Notes under the pieces: generated by a model
Databases searched by the model: none
The model's input: the letters and a program-made list of their open reading frames with translations, nothing else
What the model was told of the DNA's origin: nothing
Part shown: positions 1 through 8,393 of the stretch, piece after piece
How positions within the stretch are numbered: position 1 is the first letter of the stretch
How the letters are laid out: each line of letters opens with the position of its first letter
From: VRUE01 sp963704515
Lineage (GTDB): Bacteria; Actinomycetota; Thermoleophilia; Solirubrobacterales; 70-9
Length of the DNA: 64,000 nucleotides
Direction of reading: 5' to 3'
NCBI GenBank assembly: GCA_963704515.1
Contig: OY969913.1
Location: 682,001-746,000 of the forward strand
Position numbers and translations under genes: made by a program

Positions 1-11
1 GTGTCGACCCG

Positions 12-114
12 GTACACCGGCGCAGCCGCTTCGCGAGCGCAATGCGGCTGGGCTTCCCGGCAGAGCGCTCTCTACTGCTCTCAGGCGAGAGTAGGACGCC
101 GGGGTGCGGTGTAC
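12..114. ncRNA. possible structured RNA, weakly 5S-like
   Basis: Bases 12-19 (GTACACCG) pair perfectly with 107-114 (CGGTGTAC). They enclose a CAGCCGC/GCGGCTG hairpin and a CTCTC/GAGAG hairpin followed by AGTAGGACGCC. This three-arm layout and the 3' AGTAGG-CGCC string recall the end of 5S rRNA. The near-universal loop motif CCGAAC is absent, so it is not a normal 5S gene. It could be a decayed copy, another small RNA, or chance pairing in GC-rich DNA. Confidence 0.15.
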
Positions 115-181
115 GGGACAGGTTTTGGCGACACGCCGGAGTCTCCGATCCGCTGTAGGCCCCCCGACCCTTACCCACTCA

Positions 182-1024
182 TTACGCGCATCGCTCCATC
201 ATCGAAAGCAGCTGTCCGTACGGAGACGTGCCGCCCAGCACGTCTCTGTTGGACTCGAGGAAGGACAGGGGAACCTTGCAATCGGCTCCTTGGTCGACCA
301 GGTATTCGATCACCGGGAGGTTTACTCGCGGGGGGACGGAATCGGTTTCGCGCTGGACGATCCAGAACAAGAGCGAGCCGACAAACACCCCTCCTGAGTA
401 GCCACCCGTGTAGCCCTTCGGGGTGAGATCCGTTTCGAAGATCAAGGGCAGGAAGCCTTCCGTGAGTTTGTCCATGATGAAGCTGTCTTGCAGTTCTTCG
501 TCGACCTGGAACCCGGCGGCGTAAAAGGTCTTCAGCAAGGCGATCGGGTCGCCGTTCTGGGGGACGCCCTGAAACCCGAAGATGATCGCGCTCGTGCCAT
601 CGTGAAGCGTCGTGGCGCTCAGCCCCGACTTGAGATAAAGGGCGACGACGCTGGTGTTGCGTTCGACGATCGCTTCGACGAAGCCTTCCTCGGACCACGA
701 TCCGGTGAGCTTCACAATTCGTGCTCGGGGGTTGCGGCTCAAGCCGTCCTTCGCGGTGGTGATCTTGAGCGAGCAGTCGACATTGCCGCTGAAGCCGCCG
801 AAGTTGGCGTCGCTACACGTGGAATTTCCGTTGGCCTTGCTCTTGTCCTGGACCACGGTCGTCGAGTGCCCCCCCTCGCCTTGGCCGAAGACGAAGTAGA
901 CGATCGTCGCTGCGACGACGCTCGCGATGATACCGCCGACAATCGTGGTGCCGAGCTTGCTGTTCACCCGCCTTCTGATTCGCCCCAAAAGAGTCGGTAC
1001 GGGCGTCTTCCGGTGCTCGACCAT
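182..1024 (-). CDS. hypothetical single-pass membrane protein
   Basis: This 280-residue protein is not recognised. It has a short basic N-terminus, one hydrophobic segment at about residues 27-47, and then a polar domain with a Ser/Thr-rich linker. Cysteines near residues 70 and 84, plus two more near the C-terminus, would suit disulfides in an extracytoplasmic domain. The layout is that of a protein anchored by its N-terminus with the bulk outside the membrane. It reads away from the 109-residue gene and the IS element, with about 260 bases between them that show nothing clear. No enzyme motif was seen. Confidence 0.6.
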   Translation of the reverse strand: MVEHRKTPVPTLLGRIRRRVNSKLGTTIVGGIIASVVAATIVYFVFGQGEGGHSTTVVQDKSKANGNSTCSDANFGGFSGNVDCSLKITTAKDGLSRNPRARIVKLTGSWSEEGFVEAIVERNTSVVALYLKSGLSATTLHDGTSAIIFGFQGVPQNGDPIALLKTFYAAGFQVDEELQDSFIMDKLTEGFLPLIFETDLTPKGYTGGYSGGVFVGSLLFWIVQRETDSVPPRVNLPVIEYLVDQGADCKVPLSFLESNRDVLGGTSPYGQLLSMMERCA

Positions 1025-1282
1025 CTTGAAAGCCTACGGTGCTTCACTCGCGCGGGCCCCTACCGGCGCCAGTTCGGTAGCAGGGAATCAGCGTCTGCCA
1101 GATCGGCGACTCTTTAGTCGCAGTCGGCAGGCGCTGGCAGTGCGCATCGGTGCTACTCGGACGTCAACTCTCAGACCGAATAGAGCCACAGACGCTGCTG
1201 CTCTGCACGATTTGCAAGCACAGACCGAGGCCCGCTCGTGACTCACTCGGACGAGATTCAAGAGCCAATCGTCGATGGAACT

Positions 1283-1612
1283 CTATGGCGACAACTCGGA
1301 GGCGAGCATATCCCTGATCGTGCCTTCGGCGATGCCCGGCAAGTCTCGGGTTGGAATACTCCTGACCTGGGCCATCATCCGGGCGTGATCTCCGGCAGCA
1401 CGCGTCGCCTTCTTCAATGCCTTGTCGTTTCCCAACTCGCCTGCGGCGACGGCGAACGCCTCCCTGAGTTGTTTGCTGAAGTGCTGGCCGTGGACCACTT
1501 CGTCCGCCGTGCCCGGTGGCAGCTCGCCGAAGGCCTGTTGGGCAACCACTCCGCCGATGAACTCGGATTCCTTCTTGAGTTGCTTGACAGCAGGACTATC
1601 GAACAATCCCAT
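1283..1612 (-). CDS. hypothetical small cytosolic protein
   Basis: This 109-residue charged, probably helical protein has no signal peptide or membrane segment and is not recognised. The ATG at 1612 is the most upstream start in a frame that has coding-like codon choice. The IS3 element begins 54 bases upstream of its start, so its native promoter may be disturbed. It could belong to the same accessory cluster as the neighbouring unknowns, but nothing in the sequence shows a role. Confidence 0.5.
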   Translation of the reverse strand: MGLFDSPAVKQLKKESEFIGGVVAQQAFGELPPGTADEVVHGQHFSKQLREAFAVAAGELGNDKALKKATRAAGDHARMMAQVRSIPTRDLPGIAEGTIRDMLASELSP

Positions 1613-1666
1613 TGTGTGCCTCCACGCTCGCGCTCACCCGTCACAGGGTCTCAGAAATGCCCGATC

Positions 1667-1692
1667 TGAACCGCCCCGGCTTTCTTGGAGAC
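1667..1692 (+). repeat. IS3 left terminal inverted repeat
   Basis: The left end matches the reverse complement of 2939-2964 at 23 of 26 positions. The first 16 bases, TGAACCGCCCCGGCTT, are identical. It lies just downstream of the orfB stop. Confidence 0.9.
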
Positions 1693-1697
1693 GCTTT

Positions 1698-2594
1698 TCA
1701 TTGGGGACTCAACTCCGCCAGGTAGTTCGCCTCGAACTCAACGGGCGGGATATCACCGCAGGCTCCATGGAGCCTGCGGTGATTGAACCAGTCGACCCAG
1801 GTAAGGGTCGCCAGCTCGACGTCGGAGACCGTCTTCCACGGCCCCCTCGGCTCGATCATCTCGGTCTTGAAGAGGCCGATAGTCGTCTCGGCCAGGGCGT
1901 TGTCGTAAGCGTCGCCGACCGAGCCGACCGAGGGATCGACGCCGGCCTCGATCAGCCGGCGAGTGAAGGAGAAGCTGGTGTATTGACTGCCGGCATCGGA
2001 GTGGTGAATGAGCCCGGCCTTCACCGGGGAGCCCTCGTGGTCGCGTGACCAAAGCGCCATCTCGATCGTGTCGAGGACGAGCTCGGTCTTCATCGAGCGG
2101 GCAGCGCGCCAGCCGACGATCCGGCGGCTGAAGACGTCGATCACAAAGGCGACATAAGCGGTCGCCTCCCAGGCCGCCACGTAGGTGAAGTCGGCGACCC
2201 AGAGCTGGTTGGGGGCGGTCGCGGTGAAGTCACGGTCGACGAGGTCAGGGGCGCGTTCAGCCTCGTTGTCTGGGAAAGTCGTGCGGACCCTCTTGCCGCC
2301 CCTGATCGCTCCTCTGAGGCCCTCTGCCCGCATCAGGCGCTCGACCTGACAGCGAGGGGCGGCGATGCCCTCGCGACCCAACTGCCGCCAGGTCTTCTCG
2401 GCGCCGTAGACCGAGAGGTTCTCCTCGTGGACCCTGCGGATCTCGGGGAGGAGCTCGCGGTCGCGAAGAGCGCGAGCGCAGGGGTTGCGCTCGCGCTCCT
2501 TGCGCGCGTAGTAGGTCGAGGGGGCGAACTGCAGGGCTCTGCAGATCGGCTCGACCCCGAATCGGTCGCGGTGGGCGTCGATGAAGAGGCTCAT
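1698..2594 (-). CDS. IS3 transposase OrfB (DDE integrase domain)
   Basis: From the ATG at 2594 this is a 298-residue OrfB; in vivo it is probably made mainly as an OrfAB fusion. It has an HTH_21-type segment (YGAEKTW) and an rve integrase core. The catalytic acids are D in WVADFTY, D in HHSDAGSQY and E in ALAETTIG. The last D-E spacing is exactly 35 residues, and a lysine lies 7 residues after the E. All parts expected of an active transposase are present and intact. The same frame stays open upstream to 2828, but that part only mirrors orfA. Confidence 0.92.
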   Translation of the reverse strand: MSLFIDAHRDRFGVEPICRALQFAPSTYYARKERERNPCARALRDRELLPEIRRVHEENLSVYGAEKTWRQLGREGIAAPRCQVERLMRAEGLRGAIRGGKRVRTTFPDNEAERAPDLVDRDFTATAPNQLWVADFTYVAAWEATAYVAFVIDVFSRRIVGWRAARSMKTELVLDTIEMALWSRDHEGSPVKAGLIHHSDAGSQYTSFSFTRRLIEAGVDPSVGSVGDAYDNALAETTIGLFKTEMIEPRGPWKTVSDVELATLTWVDWFNHRRLHGACGDIPPVEFEANYLAELSPQ

Positions 2595-2914
2595 CTCCTC
2601 GGCATCGGCGGGTCGAGCTCCCGCGCGAAAAAAGCCGAGGCAGCCTTGAGGATCTCGTTGGCCCGGCGCAGCTCCTTGTTCTCGCGCTCGAGCTCCTTGA
2701 TCCTGACCAGCTCCTCGCTTCTCGGGCCCGGCTTCAGGCCGCGGTCGCGTTCGGCCTGGCGGACCCAGTTGCGAAGCGTCTCGGCCGCCATCCCGAACTT
2801 GGACGCGATCGCGACCATCGCTGCCCATTGCGAGCGGTGCTCGCCCTGGTGCTCGAGCACCAGGGCGACGGCCCGCTCCCTGACCTCAGGCGGGTACCTC
2901 CGATTTCTTGACAT
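2591..2914 (-). CDS. IS3 transposase OrfA (DNA-binding subunit)
   Basis: This 107-residue protein has an N-terminal helix-turn-helix of the HTH_Tnp_1 type (start MSRNRRYPPEVRERAV). A leucine-zipper-like stretch follows, around the residues ELERENKELRRANEILK, as in IS3 OrfA proteins. It binds the IS ends and dimerises. Its 3' end contains the heptamer T_TTT_TTC at 2633-2627, where a -1 shift fuses it to OrfB. If no shift occurs, translation ends a few codons later at 2591. Start and length are normal for the family. Confidence 0.9.
   Translation of the reverse strand: MSRNRRYPPEVRERAVALVLEHQGEHRSQWAAMVAIASKFGMAAETLRNWVRQAERDRGLKPGPRSEELVRIKELERENKELRRANEILKAASAFFARELDPPMPRR
2627..2633 (-). 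promoter_or_regulatory. -1 programmed frameshift heptamer
   Basis: On the minus strand the orfA codons read GCT TTT TTC, giving the X_XXY_YYZ heptamer T_TTT_TTC. Slipping back one base continues as TTT TTT CGC GCG and enters the orfB frame (residues FFRAGARPADAEEMSLF). This is the usual way IS3 elements make the OrfAB transposase. Confidence 0.85.
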
Positions 2915-2938
2915 GACCTCATCCTCTCAGGGGATTTG

Positions 2939-2964
2939 GTCTCCATCGAAGCCGGGGCGGTTCA
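2939..2964 (-). repeat. IS3 right terminal inverted repeat
   Basis: The right end lies upstream of orfA and is the partner of the repeat at 1667-1692, differing only in the TCT/CGA triplet after base 16. The host sequence resumes at 2965 with TTGGGAG. Confidence 0.9.
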
Positions 2965-3009
2965 TTGGGAGTTGCCCTGAAAATTGCGAAGTGTTGAAAG
3001 ATGTGCGCC

Positions 3010-5811
3010 ATGTCGCGTGTATTCATCAGCTACGCCCACGAGTCCGACGAACAGCGGGAGCGAGTAGCGGTACTTGCCCGGCGCCTGCGGAGGGAAGGCG
3101 TAGACGCCTGGATCGATCAGTTCGTCGAAGACGACCCTCCGTATTGGCCGACCTGGATGCAGGACCAGATCGAGCAGGCTGACTATGTCCTCTGCGTCGT
3201 ATCTCAGAGTTTTGAGGAGCGGTTCGAATCGAAGGAGCGAATGGAGAAGGGGAAAGGGGTCAACTGGGAGGGACTGGTGATGACGGAGGCCGCCTACGCC
3301 GACCTTCCTCAGGCCCACCGGAAGTTCATCGTCGTTGCTTTCGACACCGCCGACCTTCAGCACATTCCGCGCGTCCTGCTCGGAGCGGGCCGCACGGCGT
3401 ACCTCCTCTATGACTACTACCACCAGCTCTACCGCCGGATCACGGGCCAAGGGCAGAAGGCCCCACCCCTCGGCGAGATTAGGCAGCTAGAGGAGGGGGT
3501 CCCGGCAGAGCCGACTCCGGAGCTAAATGTCCACTCGCGGCCGCCCTTCGTTCCCCTGCGCTTCCTCGACCGCGTCCGCGAGAGCGGCCTGCTGCGGGAG
3601 GCGATTCAGCACGCCCATGGCGGGTGCATCCTAGTCACTGGCCGGCCCGGCATCGGAAAGACGGCCGTGGTGAGCCGCCTGCTTCAGGACTTGGAAGCGG
3701 GGCTCCCGTGTGGTCCGATCGAGTTCGCCTACGTCTCGGCGCAAGGTTCGATTCCTGTCAGCCCCGACCTGCTGCGCACGCATCTGCGTCCCGCTAGATC
3801 CGCGAGCGACACCCTTCCCCCCTCTGGCAAGACGATCCTCGTCCTCGACCAAGCCGAGCTGCTGCTCGATGAAGATGGCGACTGGAAGTTGGCCGAGATG
3901 GGCGCATTCCTTTCGGAGCTGGCAGAGCGCCGGCTCTTCCACCTCATCCTCCTCTCCCGGCGGATCCCCTCACCGGAGGTTCTTGCCGCTCTCCCGCACA
4001 AGCGGATCGCGATGACGGACGGGCTGCCGGCTGAGGACGCTCGGCAGCTACTGCTCGACGCGGATCGCGAATGCCAGCTTGGGCTGGCTGATGCACCCGC
4101 CGTCATCGAAGCGTTCCTTGAGCAGGCCAATGGGAACCCGCGCGCCCTGGAGCTGATCGCCGCCGCCCTTGTCGCCGACCCCATGCTTGAACCGCAACGC
4201 CTCGCCGAGGACCTGGCTGCGGTTTCCGACATCGGCGCCGAGCTCCTCGGCGACTCGTACCAGGCGTTGAGCAAGTTCGCCCATGAGATCGTCTCCATCC
4301 TCGCCATCGCCCGCAGCTCAATGCCGATCGATGTGTTGCGGGGAGTCGTCGCCGACGACACTGAACTCGAGCACTGCTTGCGCAAGCTTGCCAGTCAAGA
4401 GATCGTCAAGTACGACCGGGTCAACCGGCGTGTGCGCCTCGACCCCTTCGACGTGAGCTACGTGGTGCACCAGCTTGAGCCCGAGGAGATACTCGGCTTG
4501 CATCATCGCATCGCCAAGGCTGCGGCCTCGATAGTCGACGAGGGGGGGCTCACGGAGGTTGAGGCTGACACCTGGGCGATTGCAGTCGTGGAGCACTACC
4601 TAGCCGCTGACGAGCCTGCCGAGGCCGCCGCTGAGCTCAATCTCTTCCAGGTGAGGATTTTGGAGCGACATGGCCTCTATGACCAACTGGTCCGCCTGCG
4701 CGAGCGCTTCAGGGGAGAGGAGCGGGAGGACCCCATGAACAGGGTCTTGCTCCTGCGAGTGCTGAGCCTGCAGGGTGATTTCGATCGAGCGCGTCAGCTG
4801 GTGGAGGCATCGGATTCGTTCGTGCGCGAAAGGGGCGATAATGAGATGGTCGCTCGTTGGGAGCTTGAGGTCGGCAGTATTGAGCGCGACACGGGCAAGG
4901 GTGACATCGCGCTCGAGTGCTTTCGCCGAGTCTTCAATGGCAAGGCATCCGCTCGAACCTACGCCCGTGCGCTAACCGCCGCAGCTCAACTCGTACGCCG
5001 TCAAGGAGACCTCGATCAGTCGAAGGCCTGGCTAGACCAGGCGCTCAAGCGACTTTCCATGATCGAGCAGCACGAATACATGGACCAGCAGGCCGAAGCG
5101 CTGGCGCTACACCAGCTCGCCATGATCGCTCGCTTTCGCCGCCGACAGGCAGAGGCGGTGGCGCTGCTTGCCCGTTCGACAGCCGTCTCCGAAGCTGCGG
5201 AGGACCGCGGCGGGCTCGCCTATCGCAGATGCCTCCGCGCGGCGCTTGACTCCGACAGCTTCGAGATCACTGACGCGAGGGCGGCGCTCCACCTGGCGCT
5301 CGCGAGCTATGACGAGATAGGGGACAAGTGGGGAGCGGCAGCGGCAACTGCGGCGCTCGCCGCTCTCGAGGCGGACAGCGGTAACTATGAGGCGGCGACG
5401 GAGCATGCGGCCGCCGCGGGAGATCTCGCTCGGGAGACGGGCAACATACGCGTCCTCGGCCTCCTGCCGGCAGCGCGTCTGCACGTCGAGCGCCGGAGTG
5501 GGACTCTTCGCCCAGAGACGCGCGGCCTTGTCGTTCGTGGCCAGCGCTTCCTCGCTGCGAACGGTTATGAGCTTTACGCGCGGCGATTGGAAATCGACCT
5601 GCTTCTGCATGACTTCGTCGTGGGCGCCGTCGACACGGCGACACTCCGGACGGGCGCTCCCGCACCGCTGGAGTTCGATGAGCGAGAGGGACTTGACGAC
5701 AACGTCGACTTCCTCCTCGCGCTTTGCCGGCCGCTGGCCGTCTTCGCACCTTTGACCGGTCAACTGCCGGAAGGTATTGCGACCGACGTGGCGATGGTTC
5801 TGAAGGCCTGA
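3010..5811 (+). CDS. SEFIR-STAND NTPase with C-terminal helical repeats
   Basis: The protein has 933 residues. It begins with a SEFIR domain at about residues 1-160 (MSRVFISYAHESDEQRE; later GVNWEGLVMTEAAYAD), a relative of TIR adaptor domains. A STAND/NB-ARC-like ATPase follows, with Walker A GRPGIGKT near 211-218 and Walker B ILVLDQAELLL near 276-286. The C-terminal half is alpha-helical and TPR-like. Family knowledge says such proteins sense a ligand with the repeats, oligomerise with ATP and signal through the N-terminal domain, often in phage defence. ATG 3010 starts directly at the SEFIR fold; ATG 3001 is possible. The next gene starts one base after the stop, so the two are coupled. 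Antiphage function is inferred. Confidence 0.85.
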   Translation: MSRVFISYAHESDEQRERVAVLARRLRREGVDAWIDQFVEDDPPYWPTWMQDQIEQADYVLCVVSQSFEERFESKERMEKGKGVNWEGLVMTEAAYADLPQAHRKFIVVAFDTADLQHIPRVLLGAGRTAYLLYDYYHQLYRRITGQGQKAPPLGEIRQLEEGVPAEPTPELNVHSRPPFVPLRFLDRVRESGLLREAIQHAHGGCILVTGRPGIGKTAVVSRLLQDLEAGLPCGPIEFAYVSAQGSIPVSPDLLRTHLRPARSASDTLPPSGKTILVLDQAELLLDEDGDWKLAEMGAFLSELAERRLFHLILLSRRIPSPEVLAALPHKRIAMTDGLPAEDARQLLLDADRECQLGLADAPAVIEAFLEQANGNPRALELIAAALVADPMLEPQRLAEDLAAVSDIGAELLGDSYQALSKFAHEIVSILAIARSSMPIDVLRGVVADDTELEHCLRKLASQEIVKYDRVNRRVRLDPFDVSYVVHQLEPEEILGLHHRIAKAAASIVDEGGLTEVEADTWAIAVVEHYLAADEPAEAAAELNLFQVRILERHGLYDQLVRLRERFRGEEREDPMNRVLLLRVLSLQGDFDRARQLVEASDSFVRERGDNEMVARWELEVGSIERDTGKGDIALECFRRVFNGKASARTYARALTAAAQLVRRQGDLDQSKAWLDQALKRLSMIEQHEYMDQQAEALALHQLAMIARFRRRQAEAVALLARSTAVSEAAEDRGGLAYRRCLRAALDSDSFEITDARAALHLALASYDEIGDKWGAAAATAALAALEADSGNYEAATEHAAAAGDLARETGNIRVLGLLPAARLHVERRSGTLRPETRGLVVRGQRFLAANGYELYARRLEIDLLLHDFVVGAVDTATLRTGAPAPLEFDEREGLDDNVDFLLALCRPLAVFAPLTGQLPEGIATDVAMVLKA

Positions 5812-5812
5812 T

Positions 5813-7633
5813 GTGAGCGAAGTCGGATCGCCATCGCTGGGGGGCGTGGTCAGCGACTGCCTCAAGCCCCGGCAGATCGTCTCGCTGCCGGGTCCGGTCA
5901 GGAGCCGCCTGGGGTTGGGAGCTTCAACGCACCCGCGCGCCGACTATCTGGAGGCGGCGACGGAGTGGCTTGCCGATCGTTCCTCGCGCCCGCTGCGCAG
6001 TTGCGGAGGGGAGGAGGTTATTTACCAGGCTTTCCTGGGCCCCTTCCTCGGCTTCGATGGAGAGAGCGGCACCTTTTGCAGTCTTATCTGCCACCTGCCT
6101 TTCCTGCTCGAGGATCTGCGGGCGACCACGATCCTGTTGCTACCGATCTTGCGCCGCGGCACGGCGCGGAAGAAGGGCGGTACGGGCTCCCCTTTCGCTG
6201 TGTCGGACCCTCTGAGCTTGGACCCCTCGGTTAGCGGGCTCTCGCCCGAAGCCCCCGTTGATGCGGCTTGGGAGGCGCTGGTCGGCGAATGTCGGCGCAT
6301 TGGGGTCCGCTTGGGGATGATTGTGCCTCTCGCGACCATCTCGATAGATGCTCCTGTGATCCGCAGGTCTCCCGATCTAGTCCACTGGTGGGTGGCGGAG
6401 CCGACAGAGCTGCTGACCGGCGAGCCGGCAAACGACCGCTCGCCGGGCCCCGGTTCGGGAGCGTGGAAGGTGGAGGCGGTTCCAGCCCCCAGGGCGCTGC
6501 ACCGCTTCACCGCGCCGCCCGCGTCTGAAGAGATCGACCAGATCGCTTGCGGGGAGGACAGCCTTTATGTCGCTCAAGACAGCAACGGTCGGAGGCTCTC
6601 CGTTGCGAACGCTTATCCCGACCCGGTGGTGGAGGATGCGACCACCTACGCTTGGCAGGACGTCGCCGCCGTGCGGTTTGCCAATGTCGCGGCGCCGATT
6701 TCATACGGGGACGGACGGTCGTCATCCCAGACTGCTCCTAACCCCGTCGCCGTCGATTTCGTGCGTGATGTGGTCCGCCACCGGGTTGCCTGCGACGGCG
6801 GTGTGCTGCTAGCCGATGTCAGCTCGGCTATTCCGAGCGAGGCACTTACCCAAACTGTCCCACCGTACCCGGAGACGATGCTCGTTGCCGAGCAACTCTG
6901 GGAGTTCAGAGACCGCGAGCCGTTTGAGTTTGTTAGCGGACCACTGATCCCATGCGTTGCCGCCCATTCCCGCGCGCCGGGCGTACTGGCGGAGTCGCTC
7001 GCCTATCACCTCGACCTGCTAGCGCAGACTTCCGATGCAAGCTTTTTCTTCGCCGGCGTGGCGAACCATGACAGCGTGCCGTGTCCCAGCCGCTTGGCGC
7101 GCGCGTTGCTAATGCTCTTCTGCCTGCTACCTCGATCGGTGCCGTTCCTGTACAGCGGAACGGAGTCTGCCTGCCAGGTGCCGACGAACATGGAGTTCGG
7201 AGAGCTGGCTGGCCAGCCGCGCCCGTTTGAGCAGGACCTCCTCCTTTTTACGCAAGACCCAGTTGTTGTTGACGCCGAGGGGTTAGGGCAATTCAAGAGA
7301 TTCTGGCAAGACTTGCTGCATCTACGCGAAGAGCTTGGAACGGCGAACGAGGAGCCTACGTCGATCAGCGGGGTGGCCCGTGACGAGCTTGTCGTATCAG
7401 CTCGAATTGGGGATGTTGTAGCCATCGTGAATTGCGATCCGAGCAGCGCCCAGCGGGTAAGGATCGAGAACCTTTCCGCCAGAGACGACATGGGAGTCGT
7501 CGCAAGCGATCGCTTTCGCATCAGCAGTGGCAGTCTCGAAATGCCGGCCATTTCCACGACCTTGGTTGCGCCACGCTCCCGCATGCACCGCAGCGGGCCT
7601 TCCTTCGCTGTAGGCCGGCTTGAGCGAGACTAG
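5813..7633 (+). CDS. degenerate GH13 (alpha-amylase-like) barrel protein
   Basis: This 606-residue protein starts with GTG one base after the SEFIR-STAND stop. Its order of motifs follows a glycoside hydrolase family 13 barrel: IYQAFLGPFLGFDGES, then TTILLLPIL, then ECRRIGVRLGMIVPLATIS at strand 3. D335 (LLADVSS) is at strand 4, E360 (LVAEQLWEF) at strand 5 and D420 (VANHD) at strand 7. The spacing of these three acids fits the GH13 catalytic triad. The conserved Arg before the nucleophile is replaced by Leu, and the usual DxVxNH of strand 3 is missing, so activity is doubtful. LYSGTESACQVPTNMEFGE resembles maltosyltransferase-type members. It may bind a sugar or nucleotide-sugar signal or act as the system's effector; this is inference. 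Confidence 0.7.
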   Translation: MSEVGSPSLGGVVSDCLKPRQIVSLPGPVRSRLGLGASTHPRADYLEAATEWLADRSSRPLRSCGGEEVIYQAFLGPFLGFDGESGTFCSLICHLPFLLEDLRATTILLLPILRRGTARKKGGTGSPFAVSDPLSLDPSVSGLSPEAPVDAAWEALVGECRRIGVRLGMIVPLATISIDAPVIRRSPDLVHWWVAEPTELLTGEPANDRSPGPGSGAWKVEAVPAPRALHRFTAPPASEEIDQIACGEDSLYVAQDSNGRRLSVANAYPDPVVEDATTYAWQDVAAVRFANVAAPISYGDGRSSSQTAPNPVAVDFVRDVVRHRVACDGGVLLADVSSAIPSEALTQTVPPYPETMLVAEQLWEFRDREPFEFVSGPLIPCVAAHSRAPGVLAESLAYHLDLLAQTSDASFFFAGVANHDSVPCPSRLARALLMLFCLLPRSVPFLYSGTESACQVPTNMEFGELAGQPRPFEQDLLLFTQDPVVVDAEGLGQFKRFWQDLLHLREELGTANEEPTSISGVARDELVVSARIGDVVAIVNCDPSSAQRVRIENLSARDDMGVVASDRFRISSGSLEMPAISTTLVAPRSRMHRSGPSFAVGRLERD

Positions 7634-7877
7634 ACTTGACGAGCGCGAGGCGCCCCCGTGCCGTGGCAGGCAAACCGTATGCCAACCTCTGGTGCAGGCC
7701 GACCAGTGAGTCGGGCCCGCAAAGCCGTGAAACTCAGTTCTGCTATTCGGCATGACATGCGCGCCCCGCGGCCCCGGCAGACCCGCTTCGGGCACCGTTA
7801 GGTACTCTTCCGTCTCCGGTCGAGCCAAGGGACCTCTCCGGACCAAAGTACGCGAGCCATCAAATGGGGGAAGAGAC

Positions 7878-8270
7878 ATGGGTGAAAAGTCGGTCGAGTT
7901 TCAGACTTCACTGAGCGTGAAGGAGTGCGGTTTGCGCCTCAAGTCCGGAATCGAGAATGGCCGTGGAGCAAGCGCGTGGATTGGTGGCGTGACCGCTAAG
8001 TTGATTGGGGGAGAGACCCTCAGTTGGTACACGCCCCAGGACGACTCTCCTTTTGCGGCGTTGGACGATGATCCGCCGATGTTCAGCATCGGAGTGGGCG
8101 TGCCAAAGGCGTATGGCGCCCATCAGAATGGATCCAATGTCCACATGTACGTGTGGGACCGAGGAAGCCATCGGGATGTGGCGCTTTGGGCGCACCACTC
8201 GCTTACGGGTGGCTCCCACGCGACGAAACTGCTCGAAGTTGCTCGCGCTTCGATTGAGGCGCCGGCGTAG
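7878..8270 (+). CDS. hypothetical protein, 130 aa
   Basis: This soluble protein has no cysteines visible in its N-terminal half and no signal peptide, and it is not recognised. ATG 7878 follows a GGGGGAAGAG ribosome-binding stretch. The frame is open further upstream to 7752, but that part lacks a good start. The sequence alternates beta-like stretches and glycines, suggesting a small beta-rich fold. It lies 244 bases downstream of the GH13-like gene on the same strand, so it may belong to the same cluster, although the gap argues for its own promoter. Confidence 0.55.
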   Translation: MGEKSVEFQTSLSVKECGLRLKSGIENGRGASAWIGGVTAKLIGGETLSWYTPQDDSPFAALDDDPPMFSIGVGVPKAYGAHQNGSNVHMYVWDRGSHRDVALWAHHSLTGGSHATKLLEVARASIEAPA

Positions 8271-8393
8271 GTGTGGGGTTTCTTCTCGCGCTCGAAGCGA
8301 GTGCCGATTTAGAGTTTCGATCACTGTAGTGAGCACATGCCCCCGACATAAAGGTCGATCGCGAAGTCGGGCACACGAGTGGAGGCCACCGAG

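Larger units (their letters stand above)
1667..2964 (-). mobile_element. complete IS3-family insertion sequence
   Basis: The element is about 1.30 kb. It is bounded by 26-base imperfect inverted repeats starting TGAACCGCCCCGGCTT and carries orfA and orfB on the minus strand with a -1 slippery heptamer between them. IS3 elements usually duplicate 3-4 target bases. The bases next to this copy are ATC on the left and TTG on the right, so no duplication is visible. Either the flanks have been rearranged, for example by recombination between IS copies, or an adjacent deletion occurred. The right end lies only 36-45 bases upstream of the SEFIR gene. Confidence 0.93.

Noticed and set aside
1..426. 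A plus-strand open frame at the window start.
   Set aside because: It overlaps the anchored minus-strand protein, has no ribosome-binding site and has random-looking composition.
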